From assembly GCA_012520255.1 (NCBI GenBank), contig JAAYOQ010000003.1:22517-86516 (forward strand): a DNA stretch of 64,000 bases. Direction: 5' to 3'. The DNA is from Erysipelotrichia bacterium (GTDB taxonomy: Bacteria; Bacillota_I; Bacilli_A; Erysipelotrichales; Erysipelotrichaceae). The position numbers and the translations under genes were made by a program. The notes under the pieces were generated by a model, which was not told the DNA's origin, searched no databases, and saw only the letters and a list, made by a program, of their open reading frames with translations. Positions within the stretch are counted from its first letter, which is position 1; the number at the start of each line of letters is the position of its first letter. Of the stretch, positions 25,752 to 35,429 are shown piece after piece.

Positions 25752-27125
25752 CTATACAAACATTTCAAATTCTACTACTTCAGCAGGTTCAGCATTATAT
25801 TTTCTTTGCAAAAAATCAGCTGCCACCTGTTCAAACAAGGCCAAAGATAAGACATCTTCATCAGTTCTGGCAATATCTTGATACTTTTCTTTCAGCTCTT
25901 CAAATTCCGGTTTAAGCAAATCAGCAGGTCGACAGCTGATCACTTCATCATCCCCAATAATCTTTTTTCTGATTTCAGGATCAACTTCTGCTGGAGTTTT
26001 ACCATATCTGCCTTGTAAATAATCTTTAATTTCCTTAGCGGTCATCCTATAGCGCTCGCCACTTAAAACATTAAAGACTGCCTGTGTTCCTACCATTTGA
26101 GACATTGGAGTTACTAAAGGCGGATAACCTAAATCCTTTCTAACCTGAGGAATCTCCTGTAAAACTTCTTCATATTTATCCATTGCTCCCTGATCTGTTA
26201 ATTGTTTGATCATATTAGACAACATTCCGCCAGGTACCTGATATGTCAGAATATTTGGATTGATTTGGAATGATTTAGGACTTAAAAGACCATTTTCAAC
26301 ATATTTATCGACTATCTCGGTTACCACAGGTTCTATTTCTCTAATTGCTTTTTCATTAAGTTCAGGATCATACTTGGTATTTTTTAAGGCTGTATTTAAA
26401 GCCTGAGTTGAAGGTTGAGCTGTTCCGTTTGATAGTGGTGACATTGATGTATCAACAATATCCACTCCCGCTTTAATAGCTGCCATATAAGTCATTTCAC
26501 AAACACCTGCTGTGCAATGCGAGTGTAACTCCAGTGGTAGCTTACATTCCTTTTTTAAGGCTGTAACGAGCTCTGTAGCATCTTCAGGAGTTAACACTCC
26601 AGCCATATCTTTAATACAGATAGAGTCTGCTCCCATCTGCTCAATTTCTTTGGCTAATTTTACATAATATTCAATCGTGTGAACTGGAGAAGTTGTATAT
26701 GAAAAGGCTATTTGACATTCTCCTCCATATTTTTTAGTTGATTTAACAGCTTGTTGTAAATTTCTAATATCATTTAAAGCATCAAAAACACGAATGATAT
26801 CAATACCGTTTTCAATTGATTTTTTACAGAACAGATCAACAATATCATCAGAATAATGACGATAACCTAAAATGTTCTGCCCCCTGAATAACATTTGTAA
26901 TTTGGTCTTTTTACAAACTGCTCTTACTTTTCTTAATCTGTCCCAAGGGTCTTCATCTAAAAAACGTATACAGGCATCAAAGGTAGCTCCACCCCACACC
27001 TCAATAGCATGGTAACCTATCTCATCGTATTTTCGACAAAGTTTTACTACCTCATCTGTTGTCATTCTTGTGGCAAATAACGATTGATGACCATCACGGA
27101 CAGATGTTTCAACAATTTTAACCAT
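25752..27125 (-). CDS. oadA: Oxaloacetate decarboxylase alpha subunit, carboxyltransferase domain
   Basis: 457-residue carboxyltransferase that moves CO2 from oxaloacetate to biotin, giving pyruvate. Motifs: ETSVRDGHQSLFATRM (about residues 6-21), IRVFDALND, CIKDMAGVLTPEDA (the carbamylated-lysine region) and LELHSHCTAG (metal-binding His-x-His). The C-terminal half is the conserved PYC/OADA domain (PGGMLSNMIKQL). It ends without a biotin domain, which is encoded two genes downstream. Pyruvate carboxylase 5S-type subunits look alike, but the oadB and oadG neighbours support the decarboxylase role. Confidence 0.93.
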   Translation of the reverse strand: MVKIVETSVRDGHQSLFATRMTTDEVVKLCRKYDEIGYHAIEVWGGATFDACIRFLDEDPWDRLRKVRAVCKKTKLQMLFRGQNILGYRHYSDDIVDLFCKKSIENGIDIIRVFDALNDIRNLQQAVKSTKKYGGECQIAFSYTTSPVHTIEYYVKLAKEIEQMGADSICIKDMAGVLTPEDATELVTALKKECKLPLELHSHCTAGVCEMTYMAAIKAGVDIVDTSMSPLSNGTAQPSTQALNTALKNTKYDPELNEKAIREIEPVVTEIVDKYVENGLLSPKSFQINPNILTYQVPGGMLSNMIKQLTDQGAMDKYEEVLQEIPQVRKDLGYPPLVTPMSQMVGTQAVFNVLSGERYRMTAKEIKDYLQGRYGKTPAEVDPEIRKKIIGDDEVISCRPADLLKPEFEELKEKYQDIARTDEDVLSLALFEQVAADFLQRKYNAEPAEVVEFEMFV

Positions 27126-27135
27126 TTCTTTACCC

Positions 27136-28740
27136 CTATACTTCAGGACCAGCTTCTTTTAAAGCTCTTCCTTTTTCATCATTTTCATATTTAACAAAAT
27201 TATTGATAAAGCTACCTGCCAAAGCCATAGCTTTTTCTTTCCATAATTCAACATCCTGATAAGTATTTCTTGGATCAAGAATATCAGTATGTACACCTTC
27301 TAATTCCATTGGTATTTCTAAGTTAAAATAAGGAATTCTCTTTGTTGCTACATTATCGATGGCCCCATTTAAAATAGCATCAATAATTCCTCTGGTATCT
27401 TTAATTGAGATACGTTTACCAGAACCATTCCAGCCGGTATTTACCAAATAGGCCTTAGCGTTGGATTCTTTCATTCTTTTAACTAATTCCTCAGCATATT
27501 TTGTTGGATGCAAAACTAAAAACGGCTGACCGAAACAAGCTGAGAAAGTAGGTATTGGTTCATTAACTCCTCTTTCAGTTCCAGCAAGTTTAGAGGTAAA
27601 TCCTGAAAGGAAATAATACTGGGTTTGATCTTCATCCAGAATTGAAACTGGCGGCAACACACCAAAAGCATCAGCTGATAAGAAGATTACTTTTTTAGCA
27701 GCAGGAGCCACACTAACCGGTTTAACAATATTGTCTATATGGTTTATCGGATAAGAAACTCTAGTATTTTCAGTTACACTTTTGTCATTGAAATCCAATT
27801 TACCGTTTTCATCAATAGTTACATTTTCCATTAGAGCATCTCTTCTGATAGCTTTGTAAATATCCGGTTCAGATTCTTGATCCAAATTGATAACCTTGGC
27901 ATAACAGCCACCTTCGAAATTAAAGATACCATTATCATCCCAGCCATGTTCATCATCACCAACCAGTAATCTTTTAGGATCAGTTGAAAGAGTTGTTTTT
28001 CCCGTTCCTGAAAGTCCGAAGAAAATAGCGGTATTTTCACCATTTTTGTCAGTGTTAGCTGAACAGTGCATGCTGGCAATTCCTTTAAGTGGCAAAAAGT
28101 AATTCATCATTGAGAAAATTCCTTTTTTCATTTCTCCACCATACCAGGTATTTAATATTACCTGCTCTTTGCTGGTGATATTAAAGGCAATACAAGTCTC
28201 AGAACTTAATCCTAAATTCTGGTAGTTATCAACTTTTGCTTTTGAAGCACAATAAACTACAAAATCAGGTTCAAAAACCTTTAATTCTTCTGTAGTTGGA
28301 GTAATAAACATATTTGTGACAAAGTGTGCCTGCCAGGCAACTTCCATAATAAATCTGATTGCCATCCTGTTATCTTTATCAGCACCACAAAAAGCATCAA
28401 CCACAAAAAGTCTTTTCCCGCTTAACTGGTTCAAAGCAATTTGCTTGATCTGATGCCAGGTTTCTTCGCTCATAGGATGATTATCATTAGGATATTGCTT
28501 ACTATCCCACCAGACTGTATCTTTGGAAATTTCATCCATCACAATATATTTATCTTTAGGAGAACGACCGGTGTAATCTCCAGTCATAACATTTATTGCC
28601 CCCAACTCACTTAGATACCCTTTTTCATAACCTTCTAAATCCGTTTTAGTTTCTTCATTAAAAAGAGCCTCATAGCTCGGATTATAAACTATTTCTTTGA
28701 CCTCTCCAATTCCATAGTTTTCTAATTGTATATCACTCAT
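27136..28740 (-). CDS. pckA: Phosphoenolpyruvate carboxykinase (ATP)
   Basis: 534 residues from ATG 28740 (AAGGA just upstream; an ATG at 28761 has no ribosome site). The kinase P-loop [13 protein letters not shown] is at about residues 237-249, with [22 protein letters not shown] behind it and [12 protein letters not shown] near the N-terminus, all typical of the ATP-dependent enzyme. It interconverts PEP + CO2 + ADP and oxaloacetate + ATP. It is the first gene of the unit pckA-oadA-oadG-carrier-birA-oadB, 10 bases ahead of oadA, which suggests it works toward oxaloacetate for the sodium pump. Confidence 0.95.
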   Translation of the reverse strand: MSDIQLENYGIGEVKEIVYNPSYEALFNEETKTDLEGYEKGYLSELGAINVMTGDYTGRSPKDKYIVMDEISKDTVWWDSKQYPNDNHPMSEETWHQIKQIALNQLSGKRLFVVDAFCGADKDNRMAIRFIMEVAWQAHFVTNMFITPTTEELKVFEPDFVVYCASKAKVDNYQNLGLSSETCIAFNITSKEQVILNTWYGGEMKKGIFSMMNYFLPLKGIASMHCSANTDKNGENTAIFFGLSGTGKTTLSTDPKRLLVGDDEHGWDDNGIFNFEGGCYAKVINLDQESEPDIYKAIRRDALMENVTIDENGKLDFNDKSVTENTRVSYPINHIDNIVKPVSVAPAAKKVIFLSADAFGVLPPVSILDEDQTQYYFLSGFTSKLAGTERGVNEPIPTFSACFGQPFLVLHPTKYAEELVKRMKESNAKAYLVNTGWNGSGKRISIKDTRGIIDAILNGAIDNVATKRIPYFNLEIPMELEGVHTDILDPRNTYQDVELWKEKAMALAGSFINNFVKYENDEKGRALKEAGPEV

Positions 28741-28820
28741 AAAATCCTTCTTTCTTGACATTAAATGATTTGTTTTTTTATCAGAATTTAGTCTTTAATA
28801 AAAATCCAATTCCAAGAGAT

Positions 28821-28849
28821 ATTCTATTACATTTCACATATTTTTTCAA
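28821..28849 (-). promoter_or_regulatory. Promoter of the pckA-oad operon
   Basis: On the minus strand TTGAAA (28844-28849), 17 bases, TAGAAT (28821-28826), giving a leader of about 75 bases. A palindrome GTATTTAAAAATAC (28860-28873) lies 10 bases upstream and could be an operator. Confidence 0.55.
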
Positions 28850-28917
28850 CTGGCTGACAGTATTTAAAAATACATCTCCTATTATATTCAGATATAGTTT
28901 ATGTATTTTAACCAAAA

Positions 28918-28949
28918 GAAAAAGCATCTCAAAAATCTCAAGATGCTTA
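28918..28949 (-). terminator. Terminator of the dnaB-to-membrane-protein operon
   Basis: Minus-strand AAGCATCT / AGATGCTT stem (arms 28941-28948 and 28922-28929), 11-base loop, then TTTTTCTTTT. It follows the last gene of the six-gene unit. Confidence 0.75.
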
Positions 28950-28963
28950 ATTTTCAATTTAAA

Positions 28964-29440
28964 CTAATAGTCAATATATTCAATAAGTCCAGAATAGGAA
29001 TCTAATGAAACATAATATTGTCTGTTATTTAATTTAACTGTGTATTCGTAAAGATAATAACTTCTTTCAAAAGGAATACAGATAATCAGTTTTCTTTTAT
29101 AGGCTGTAATTTCAGCCTGTGAGGTCTTAACGCCTAAATCAGTAGCTAAAAAATCGATAACCGTTTCATCAGCACTGCTTCTTCCAGTAACCATATTTTC
29201 TTTAGCATAACCGCTGATATTAAAATACAGGTAAACTGTAACACTTGCTAATAGTAATAGCACAACCATCAACTTAATAAAGAATTTTTTTACTCGATTT
29301 AAAAATGTCACATGTTTGTCACCTTTTAATCTCGTTTTAGCAATTTTTCTAGCTTTGTTTACTGTATCTTCAACAAAGACAATCTCATCATCAGTAGCAG
29401 TGTTGTCCTGATACTTTTTAACTAAAGATTCAAAATCCAT
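28964..29440 (-). CDS. Uncharacterised single-pass membrane protein with PepSY-like C-terminus
   Basis: 158 residues from ATG 29440 (AGGAAGG six bases upstream). The N-terminal 45 residues are charged and helical (a DDEIVFVEDTVNKARKIAK region), followed by one membrane segment at about residues 55-75 (KLMVVLLLLASVTVYLYFNI). The outer C-terminal domain ends YEYTVKLNNRQYYVSLDSYS and resembles a PepSY repeat, which often inhibits or shields proteases. No function is assigned. It is the last gene of the unit, 15 bases after ampS, and its N-terminus could be of the membrane anti-sigma type, but no sigma factor is present. Confidence 0.8.
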   Translation of the reverse strand: MDFESLVKKYQDNTATDDEIVFVEDTVNKARKIAKTRLKGDKHVTFLNRVKKFFIKLMVVLLLLASVTVYLYFNISGYAKENMVTGRSSADETVIDFLATDLGVKTSQAEITAYKRKLIICIPFERSYYLYEYTVKLNNRQYYVSLDSYSGLIEYIDY

Positions 29441-29455
29441 TTCCAACCTTCCTTT

Positions 29456-30688
29456 CTAGAAAACAAAATTCCCCTTTTCAAATACTGCAACTTCCTCACC
29501 ATCAGCTTTAATACCGGTAATCTTCATATCTTTTGAACCAAACATAAAGTCTACATGGTTTATTGAAGAATTTGCTCCTGCTTCTTCCAGTTGCTCTTCA
29601 GTCATTTCAGTACCACCTTTAACATTATCAGGATAAGCTTGGCCAAGGGCTAAGTGGCATGAAGCGTTTTCATCAAATAAAGTGTTATAAAATAATATAT
29701 TACTTAAAGAAATCGGTGAATCATAAGATATTAAAGCAACCTCACCTATTCTTCTGCTTCCTTCATCGGTATCCAATAAATTCTTTAAAGTTTCAACTTC
29801 TTTTTCAGCGCCATAATTAACAACTTTTCCTTTTTCAAACTCAAACCAGAAGTTTTCAATTAACTTTCCAGAATAGTTTAACGGCTTTGTAGCAACTACT
29901 TTGCCATAGACATTGTTTCTATCAGGCATTGAGAAGACTTCTTCTGTAGGCATATTCGGATTAAACACAATCCCCTTGGTTGTTATACCATTTCCACCTT
30001 GCCAAACATGATTTTTAACTAACCCTACATATAAATCTGTTCCATTTGAACTTTCAAAATGAAGTTTTTCAAAATTATGTTCATTTAAAATGTCGCAATA
30101 TCTACGTAATTTATTGTTGTGCTTTTGCCAATCCGCAACCGGATCATTATCTTCATCAATTCTGACAGTCATTAGTATTGCATCCCATAATGCTTTTACC
30201 GCTTCATCATCAGTCTTATCTGGAAAAACTTTTTTAGCCCAGCCAACTGTAGGGACTGCAATAACTGACCATTGTCCATGACTGGCCAAAGAATATTCCT
30301 GAAGAGGTTTAAGTTTCTTCATTGCGGCAATATAACTTGCCTGAATCTTTTCTGGATCAATATCAGCCAGCAAACCAGGTGTTTCGCTGGCAATAAGCAA
30401 ATAGGCACACCCTTTATCCTGAACATATTTTTTCTTGTCATAAACATAATCTGGAATTTCGGTTAAGGTTTCAGTTGAACAATAAGTATAATTTAATAGC
30501 GTCATCCCTTCACAAGACCACTCTACCATAACTTCTTTTGCACCGGCCAGATAAGCTTCTTCGGCACACATTTGTACAAATTCATAATCTTTAACTGAAG
30601 CATTAATTACTAAGAGTTGTTCTGGCTGGATATTCGCTCCAGTTCGAACGGCTAATCTGGCATATTTTCTTAATAAGTTTTCATTCAT
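29456..30688 (-). CDS. ampS: M29 family aminopeptidase (AmpS/PepS)
   Basis: 410-residue metalloaminopeptidase of family M29. Family landmarks: MNENLLRKYARLAVRTGANI at the start, a metal-binding glutamate in GKLIENFWFEFEKGK (about residue 273), GEVALISYDSPIS (about 315), the histidine in CHLALGQAYPDN and the C-terminal INHVDFMFGSKDMKITG with His and Asp ligands. It is a cytosolic broad-specificity aminopeptidase that degrades imported peptides. It lies 4 bases after pyk and is therefore in the glycolytic/replication transcript. Confidence 0.93.
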   Translation of the reverse strand: MNENLLRKYARLAVRTGANIQPEQLLVINASVKDYEFVQMCAEEAYLAGAKEVMVEWSCEGMTLLNYTYCSTETLTEIPDYVYDKKKYVQDKGCAYLLIASETPGLLADIDPEKIQASYIAAMKKLKPLQEYSLASHGQWSVIAVPTVGWAKKVFPDKTDDEAVKALWDAILMTVRIDEDNDPVADWQKHNNKLRRYCDILNEHNFEKLHFESSNGTDLYVGLVKNHVWQGGNGITTKGIVFNPNMPTEEVFSMPDRNNVYGKVVATKPLNYSGKLIENFWFEFEKGKVVNYGAEKEVETLKNLLDTDEGSRRIGEVALISYDSPISLSNILFYNTLFDENASCHLALGQAYPDNVKGGTEMTEEQLEEAGANSSINHVDFMFGSKDMKITGIKADGEEVAVFEKGNFVF

Positions 30689-30692
30689 ATGA

Positions 30693-32117
30693 TTATTCTT
30701 CTCCTCCTACCTCTTTAAATCTCATTGTATTGGTTTTTCCATGTCCTGAATGCCATCCTGCAGTAATAATGTAATAAGTATTGTCAGGCAAATTCATTTG
30801 TTTAGCAACTTCAGCAGCTGTAATATCATATAAATCACTATCTACGATATTAGGAGCATAAACCGGGGTTACATTCGAATATAAAGACATCTTCGTACAA
30901 GTACTTAAAGAGTTAGTGGCTGCAATAATTGGTATTGATGGTTTATATTTCATCAAACGTTTAGGTGTCCCACCTGTTTCAGTAAAAGCCATAATTGCGC
31001 TAATATTATCCATTGTTAAACAGCTCTCAGCTACGGAAATACCAATCGCATCAGACATTGTTCTGGTAGAATAGTCTACCGCCCCTTCCAAATAAGCGTG
31101 ATAATCAAATTCTTTTTCACACTCTTTGGCAATTTTCGACATTGTCGATACTGCTTCAAATGGATATTCACCAGTAGCAGTTTCCGCAGACAGCATTACA
31201 CAGTCTACACCCGCAAATATTGCATTGGCGACATCACTGGCTTCAGCTCTGGTAGGTCTAGGGTTAGAAACCATACTTTCCAACATATGAGTAGCAATTA
31301 TAACAGGTTTTCCTACTTTATTGGCAGTTTTAATAATATTTTTCTGATAGATAGGAACTACTTGAAGACTTACTTCTACACCTAAGTCTCCTCTAGCAAC
31401 CATTACGGCATCCGCTACTTCTAAAATACTTTCCAATTTATCATAGCCTTCTTGATTTTCAATTTTAGCGATTACTTCTACTTCTGGACGATTTTCTTCA
31501 GCTAAAATCTTTTTAATATGCAAAACATCTTCCGGTCTTCTTACAAAACTGGCGGCTATAAAGTCAACTCCATTTCTGACACCAAAACGTATATCTGCAT
31601 CATCTTTTTCTGATACAAACGGCATAGATAAATGGACATTTGGCACATTAACACCCTTTTTAGTCATAATTGGACCTGAATTAAATACTTCACATTCAAA
31701 ACCATCTTTGTCTTTATTTAAAACCGTCAAGGTTAATTTTCCATCATTGATTAAAATTTTATTTCCAACATTGACATCATCGTACAATTCATCACAGCTG
31801 ATATGGAATCTTTCATGATTTCCAATCACATTTTCTCTGACAACTCTTACTTTGTCACCTTTTTCAAAATGTACACAGTCATTTTCCATTTCGCCGACTC
31901 TGATTTCAGGGCCTTTTGTATCTAGCATAATTCCAATATGCCAACCATATTTTTCATTAATCTTTTTACAAATTTTAATTTTGTTTAATTGTTCATCGTA
32001 TGTACCATGTGAAAAGTTCAGCCTTATCATGTTCATTCCCGCTTGTGCCAGTTTCGTCATCATTTCTTCATTATCGCTGGCAGGACCAATAGTACATATA
32101 ATCTTCGTTCTCTTCAT
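30693..32117 (-). CDS. pyk: Pyruvate kinase
   Basis: 474 residues, the length of the core enzyme without the extra C-terminal PEP-utiliser domain found in Bacillus. Motifs: MLDTKGPEIRVG (about residues 63-74), EVIAKIENQEG (catalytic lysine, about residue 218), VMVARGDLGVE and KPVIIATHMLESM. The last one has His where most enzymes have Gln. It converts PEP + ADP to pyruvate + ATP. The gene lies 11 bases after pfkA. In this cell it stands beside the PckA/Oad route as a second way from PEP to pyruvate. Confidence 0.95.
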   Translation of the reverse strand: MKRTKIICTIGPASDNEEMMTKLAQAGMNMIRLNFSHGTYDEQLNKIKICKKINEKYGWHIGIMLDTKGPEIRVGEMENDCVHFEKGDKVRVVRENVIGNHERFHISCDELYDDVNVGNKILINDGKLTLTVLNKDKDGFECEVFNSGPIMTKKGVNVPNVHLSMPFVSEKDDADIRFGVRNGVDFIAASFVRRPEDVLHIKKILAEENRPEVEVIAKIENQEGYDKLESILEVADAVMVARGDLGVEVSLQVVPIYQKNIIKTANKVGKPVIIATHMLESMVSNPRPTRAEASDVANAIFAGVDCVMLSAETATGEYPFEAVSTMSKIAKECEKEFDYHAYLEGAVDYSTRTMSDAIGISVAESCLTMDNISAIMAFTETGGTPKRLMKYKPSIPIIAATNSLSTCTKMSLYSNVTPVYAPNIVDSDLYDITAAEVAKQMNLPDNTYYIITAGWHSGHGKTNTMRFKEVGGEE

Positions 32118-32128
32118 CTTTTCTCCCT

Positions 32129-33091
32129 CTAAGCTAATCTAGTGAATATCTTCATTAAATCAGATTTCTTTTCTTTTCCTTTATCAATCGCTTCAATTAT
32201 ATCAGTTGAAACAATTTCATCATTAACAATTCCGACACAATGGCCAGAAATACCGTTTGACAACAGCTCCACAGCCTTATCGCCCATTAAAGTAGCTAAT
32301 AATCTATCATTAGGAACAGGGCTGCCACCTCTTTGAATATGTCCTAAAATAGTAGCTCTACCTGTATATGTTGAAACCTCTGAAATCTTTTTAGCCAGTT
32401 TATTGACATCTACCAGTTTTTCAGTAGCTACAACAATCGCATGTTTTCCTTTTTTAACTTGATCCAGATGGCATATTTTTGCCAAAACTTCTTCTTCTCT
32501 AAAATCATCTTCTGGAACTATAATTACTTCAGCTCCAACACACACTCCCGAATATAGAGCTAAGTCACCACATCTGTTACCCATTACTTCCACCACTGAA
32601 CAGCGATGGTGTGAAGCTGAGGTATCTCTCAGTTTATCGACTGCCTCTACTATTGTGTTCCAGGCAGTATAAAATCCAATAGAATATTCCGTTCCTACAA
32701 CATCATTATCAATGGTTGCTGGTATTCCCACAACTTTGATACCTTTTTTAGCTAAGTCATATCCACCACGATATGTTCCATCTCCACCAATGACTACCAG
32801 AGCATCCATGTTTACTTTTTTCATCTGAGCAATGGCAATATTCTGCAATTCCTCTTTTTTAAAATCTGGTAATCGAGCCGAACCTAAGAATGTTCCTCCT
32901 CGATTCAAAATTCCTGAGACTGAATTTCTATCAAATTTAATGAAATCACCATAAACTAACCCTTGAAAGCCATTTTTGATTCCATAAACTTCATACCCTT
33001 TTTCCAAAGCACTTCTGGTTACTGCTCTAATAGCAGCATTCATTCCAGGGGCATCTCCTCCACTGGTTAAGACACCTAATGTTTTTATCAT
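32129..33091 (-). CDS. pfkA: ATP-dependent 6-phosphofructokinase
   Basis: 320 residues from ATG 33091, which has AGGAGG seven bases upstream. An in-frame upstream start would run into dnaI and has no ribosome site. Motifs: LGVLTSGGDAPGMNAAIRA at the N-terminus, VVIGGDGTYRGG (about residue 95) and GIPATIDNDVVGTEYSIGF (about 120), the fructose-6-phosphate/catalytic Asp loop. It catalyses the committed step of glycolysis and might also phosphorylate tagatose 6-phosphate, as some PfkA do. It is placed 10 bases after dnaI and directly before pyk. Confidence 0.95.
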   Translation of the reverse strand: MIKTLGVLTSGGDAPGMNAAIRAVTRSALEKGYEVYGIKNGFQGLVYGDFIKFDRNSVSGILNRGGTFLGSARLPDFKKEELQNIAIAQMKKVNMDALVVIGGDGTYRGGYDLAKKGIKVVGIPATIDNDVVGTEYSIGFYTAWNTIVEAVDKLRDTSASHHRCSVVEVMGNRCGDLALYSGVCVGAEVIIVPEDDFREEEVLAKICHLDQVKKGKHAIVVATEKLVDVNKLAKKISEVSTYTGRATILGHIQRGGSPVPNDRLLATLMGDKAVELLSNGISGHCVGIVNDEIVSTDIIEAIDKGKEKKSDLMKIFTRLA

Positions 33092-33101
33092 AAATTGCCT
33101 C

Positions 33102-33998
33102 CTATAAACTTCTTCGAGAAGTTCCTGTGATAGCGACCAAATCACAAAGTGTTTTGATTCTTTCGATAATTCTTAAAGCTTTGATAACATCTTCTTCACC
33201 GCTTTTGACAATGGTCATTCTTTTTTCCAAACTTTTTAAATCACAGTTGCTGGTGAAGATTGTTCTTTGCCCATGCTCCATCCTGTAATCAAGGATTGGA
33301 AATAAAATATCATCTCTTATATAAGCAGTCACACTTTCTGCTCCAATATCATCTATTACTAATATTTTCGCACTTCTCAGTTTTCTCATCCTGCTATCTA
33401 CATAGTCATATTCAGTGACATTGTTTCTAATGTCTGAACACAATTTTGGATAATTTACAAAAGCAACTTTATAGCCATTTCGAGCCAAATCATTACATAT
33501 TGCACTTGCCAGATATGTTTTACCAGTTCCAAGGCCGCCATAGAAATATAATCCTTTCTTTGGCAATTCATTTACCCACTGTTTGGCAATATTTACTATA
33601 CCTTTATAGTATTCAGACTCACCAGTTAAGTCTATGTCATTTAAAGAAAGTGTCAAGTTTTTTTCCGATAAATCACATAAAAGATAGTTCTTTCGATGAG
33701 TAATCAAGTTTTCTCTTGTTTGTAGATATTCACATGGTCCATAAAATTGTTCGAGATTTTCATCAATATTCAATCGATATCCCAAATGACTTTTATTACA
33801 CATCTCTAAGCCTGTACACTCTTTACAATACTTATGTTCCTGTAGCCAATCAGAAAACATAATAATATTTTTAGATACATCATCTTCAGTCAGATTTAAC
33901 TCTTTAATCAAAGATAAAATATCCTGATCATTAATCAGTTCTTCTTTTAGCTGGTCAACATAATCTGTCTTAATATCTGAGTACTTAATCTTTTTCAT
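33102..33998 (-). CDS. dnaI: Primosomal protein DnaI, helicase loader
   Basis: 298-residue AAA+ ATPase. The N-terminal domain has the Cys/His zinc cluster (CKECTGLEMCNKSH ... GPCEYL, about residues 58-91) that binds the replicative helicase. The C-terminal ATPase has Walker A GGLGTGKTYLA (about residue 155) and Walker B ILVIDDIGAES, then the sensor TSNCDLKSL. It loads DnaC-type helicase at the origin and at restart sites. It follows dnaB by 2 bases; the order dnaB-dnaI is conserved in Bacillota. AAAGGAT precedes ATG 33998. Confidence 0.95.
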   Translation of the reverse strand: MKKIKYSDIKTDYVDQLKEELINDQDILSLIKELNLTEDDVSKNIIMFSDWLQEHKYCKECTGLEMCNKSHLGYRLNIDENLEQFYGPCEYLQTRENLITHRKNYLLCDLSEKNLTLSLNDIDLTGESEYYKGIVNIAKQWVNELPKKGLYFYGGLGTGKTYLASAICNDLARNGYKVAFVNYPKLCSDIRNNVTEYDYVDSRMRKLRSAKILVIDDIGAESVTAYIRDDILFPILDYRMEHGQRTIFTSNCDLKSLEKRMTIVKSGEEDVIKALRIIERIKTLCDLVAITGTSRRSL

Positions 33999-34000
33999 CT

Positions 34001-35137
34001 TTATCCTTTAGAGAATAATCTCTTCCTTAATTTTTCTAAATCCTGTTCTTCAAATTCTAATTCATCTTTATCGTATTTAACATTCTGTTTTTTGGAATAG
34101 TTGCGGTTATTTTTTTGTTTTAAAGCATCTTCTAAAGTTTCAACCTTTTGCCTGATCCAGGTAGTAGCTACCTTTTCTACATAATCTTTACTCAGCTTCT
34201 GATTGGTATTTTCTAAACAGTGTTCAATTAAGACATTTACAACTTCAGGTTTCATCTGCAGTTGAATCTGTAGATATTCCAAAAGCCTTTTATCAGCATT
34301 AGATACTGGCACTCCCTGTTTTAAATACAAAAATGAAACAGGTGACAAATCGTATTCGTTACTTCCTTCAACAACATCGACCGTTTTTTCATTCAGGCAT
34401 AATCTTTTCAACTTTTCCCTATCAAAAGTATTTGTTTCGATATCAATACTTTTAGCTACTAAAGTTTTCATTTTTTCAGGAGTTATTGAAAATAAGGTTG
34501 CCAACTGTCCAATTGTTTGCATATTCTCTTTAGTTCTTAAAGAATATGGAAATAACAGCACCGAATCACCTAAACTTCTGATAAAACGTTCATAATCAAA
34601 CTTAATCTCAATGGCATCTTCTTTATAAATCGGCTGTTTTAATTGTTGATAGAGTTGTTCTTCTGCTTCGCTCCAGTTTTTTAAAACTGCCAAATCTAAT
34701 TTCTTGTTAGTTAAGTTTTCAAAACTTTCAAAGTTGATTTCATCATACAGATATTTAGCTTTGGTTATTTCGAAGTCCTTTTTTCCTACTTTGTTTAAAT
34801 ATAAACGAGCATATAAATCATTCTCAAAAAAATCATTAGCATTAACTGGAGAGATAACCACAAAGACATAAATGCCATCTTTGTAATATCTTTCAACTAA
34901 ACAGAATTGTTCCAGCAATACTAAATGTTTTTTTAGACTATCGATATCTAAACCTGATAAGATACACAATCTTTCAATATCAGCATTGATGGACCCTTTT
35001 CTTTCAGCATATAAAAGGTTATAGATTCCTACTGCTTCAATACCTATTAAAGGCATATATAAAGCAGCCAGAATCTGTTGATGATTGGTGATAAAAGACC
35101 CTTTGGTATTAACAATGAATTGATCTTTTCCTAACAT
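34001..35137 (-). CDS. dnaB: Replication initiation protein DnaB
   Basis: 378 residues from ATG 35137, where GGAGGT is four bases upstream; a longer in-frame start lacks a site. It belongs to the DnaB/DnaD family of Gram-positive initiation proteins, with an N-terminal winged-helix region (ILAALYMPLIGIEAVGIYNLL) and a C-terminal DnaD-like helical domain (VNVLIEHCLENTNQKLSKDYVEKVATTWIR split over 330-365). It helps recruit DnaI and the helicase to oriC. It is the first gene of the unit reaching to 28964. A possible extended -10 (TGTTACAAT, around 35175) lies upstream. Confidence 0.93.
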   Translation of the reverse strand: MLGKDQFIVNTKGSFITNHQQILAALYMPLIGIEAVGIYNLLYAERKGSINADIERLCILSGLDIDSLKKHLVLLEQFCLVERYYKDGIYVFVVISPVNANDFFENDLYARLYLNKVGKKDFEITKAKYLYDEINFESFENLTNKKLDLAVLKNWSEAEEQLYQQLKQPIYKEDAIEIKFDYERFIRSLGDSVLLFPYSLRTKENMQTIGQLATLFSITPEKMKTLVAKSIDIETNTFDREKLKRLCLNEKTVDVVEGSNEYDLSPVSFLYLKQGVPVSNADKRLLEYLQIQLQMKPEVVNVLIEHCLENTNQKLSKDYVEKVATTWIRQKVETLEDALKQKNNRNYSKKQNVKYDKDELEFEEQDLEKLRKRLFSKG

Positions 35138-35341
35138 ACTACCTCCAGTTAGCCGACACTTTATCAGCATATCTATTGTAACATAGTCTGGCAAATTATG
35201 ACTCAAAAAACTATCTGATTATGATTAATAAGTGATAATATCCTAAGCAGTATCAGGGGAAAATATTTTAAAATACACCAGGATAAACAACATGTTTTTT
35301 AATATCGTTAATCACAAGCATGCAAAAGTCATATTTACATA

Positions 35342-35384
35342 TAAAAAATGCTGCAAAAAGCAAAATTAATAACAGCATTTTTCG
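35342..35384 (-). terminator. Terminator after fpg-coaE
   Basis: Ten-base stem AAAAATGCTG / CAGCATTTTT (35344-35353, 35373-35382) with a 19-base loop and T runs on both sides. It separates the polA/mutM-coaE unit from dnaB. I found no nrdR gene in the 205 bases between, where some relatives have it. Confidence 0.7.
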
Positions 35385-35429
35385 TTCTTTAAAAATAATG
35401 TTTTTTCCTTCAATATCTCACAGTATCAT

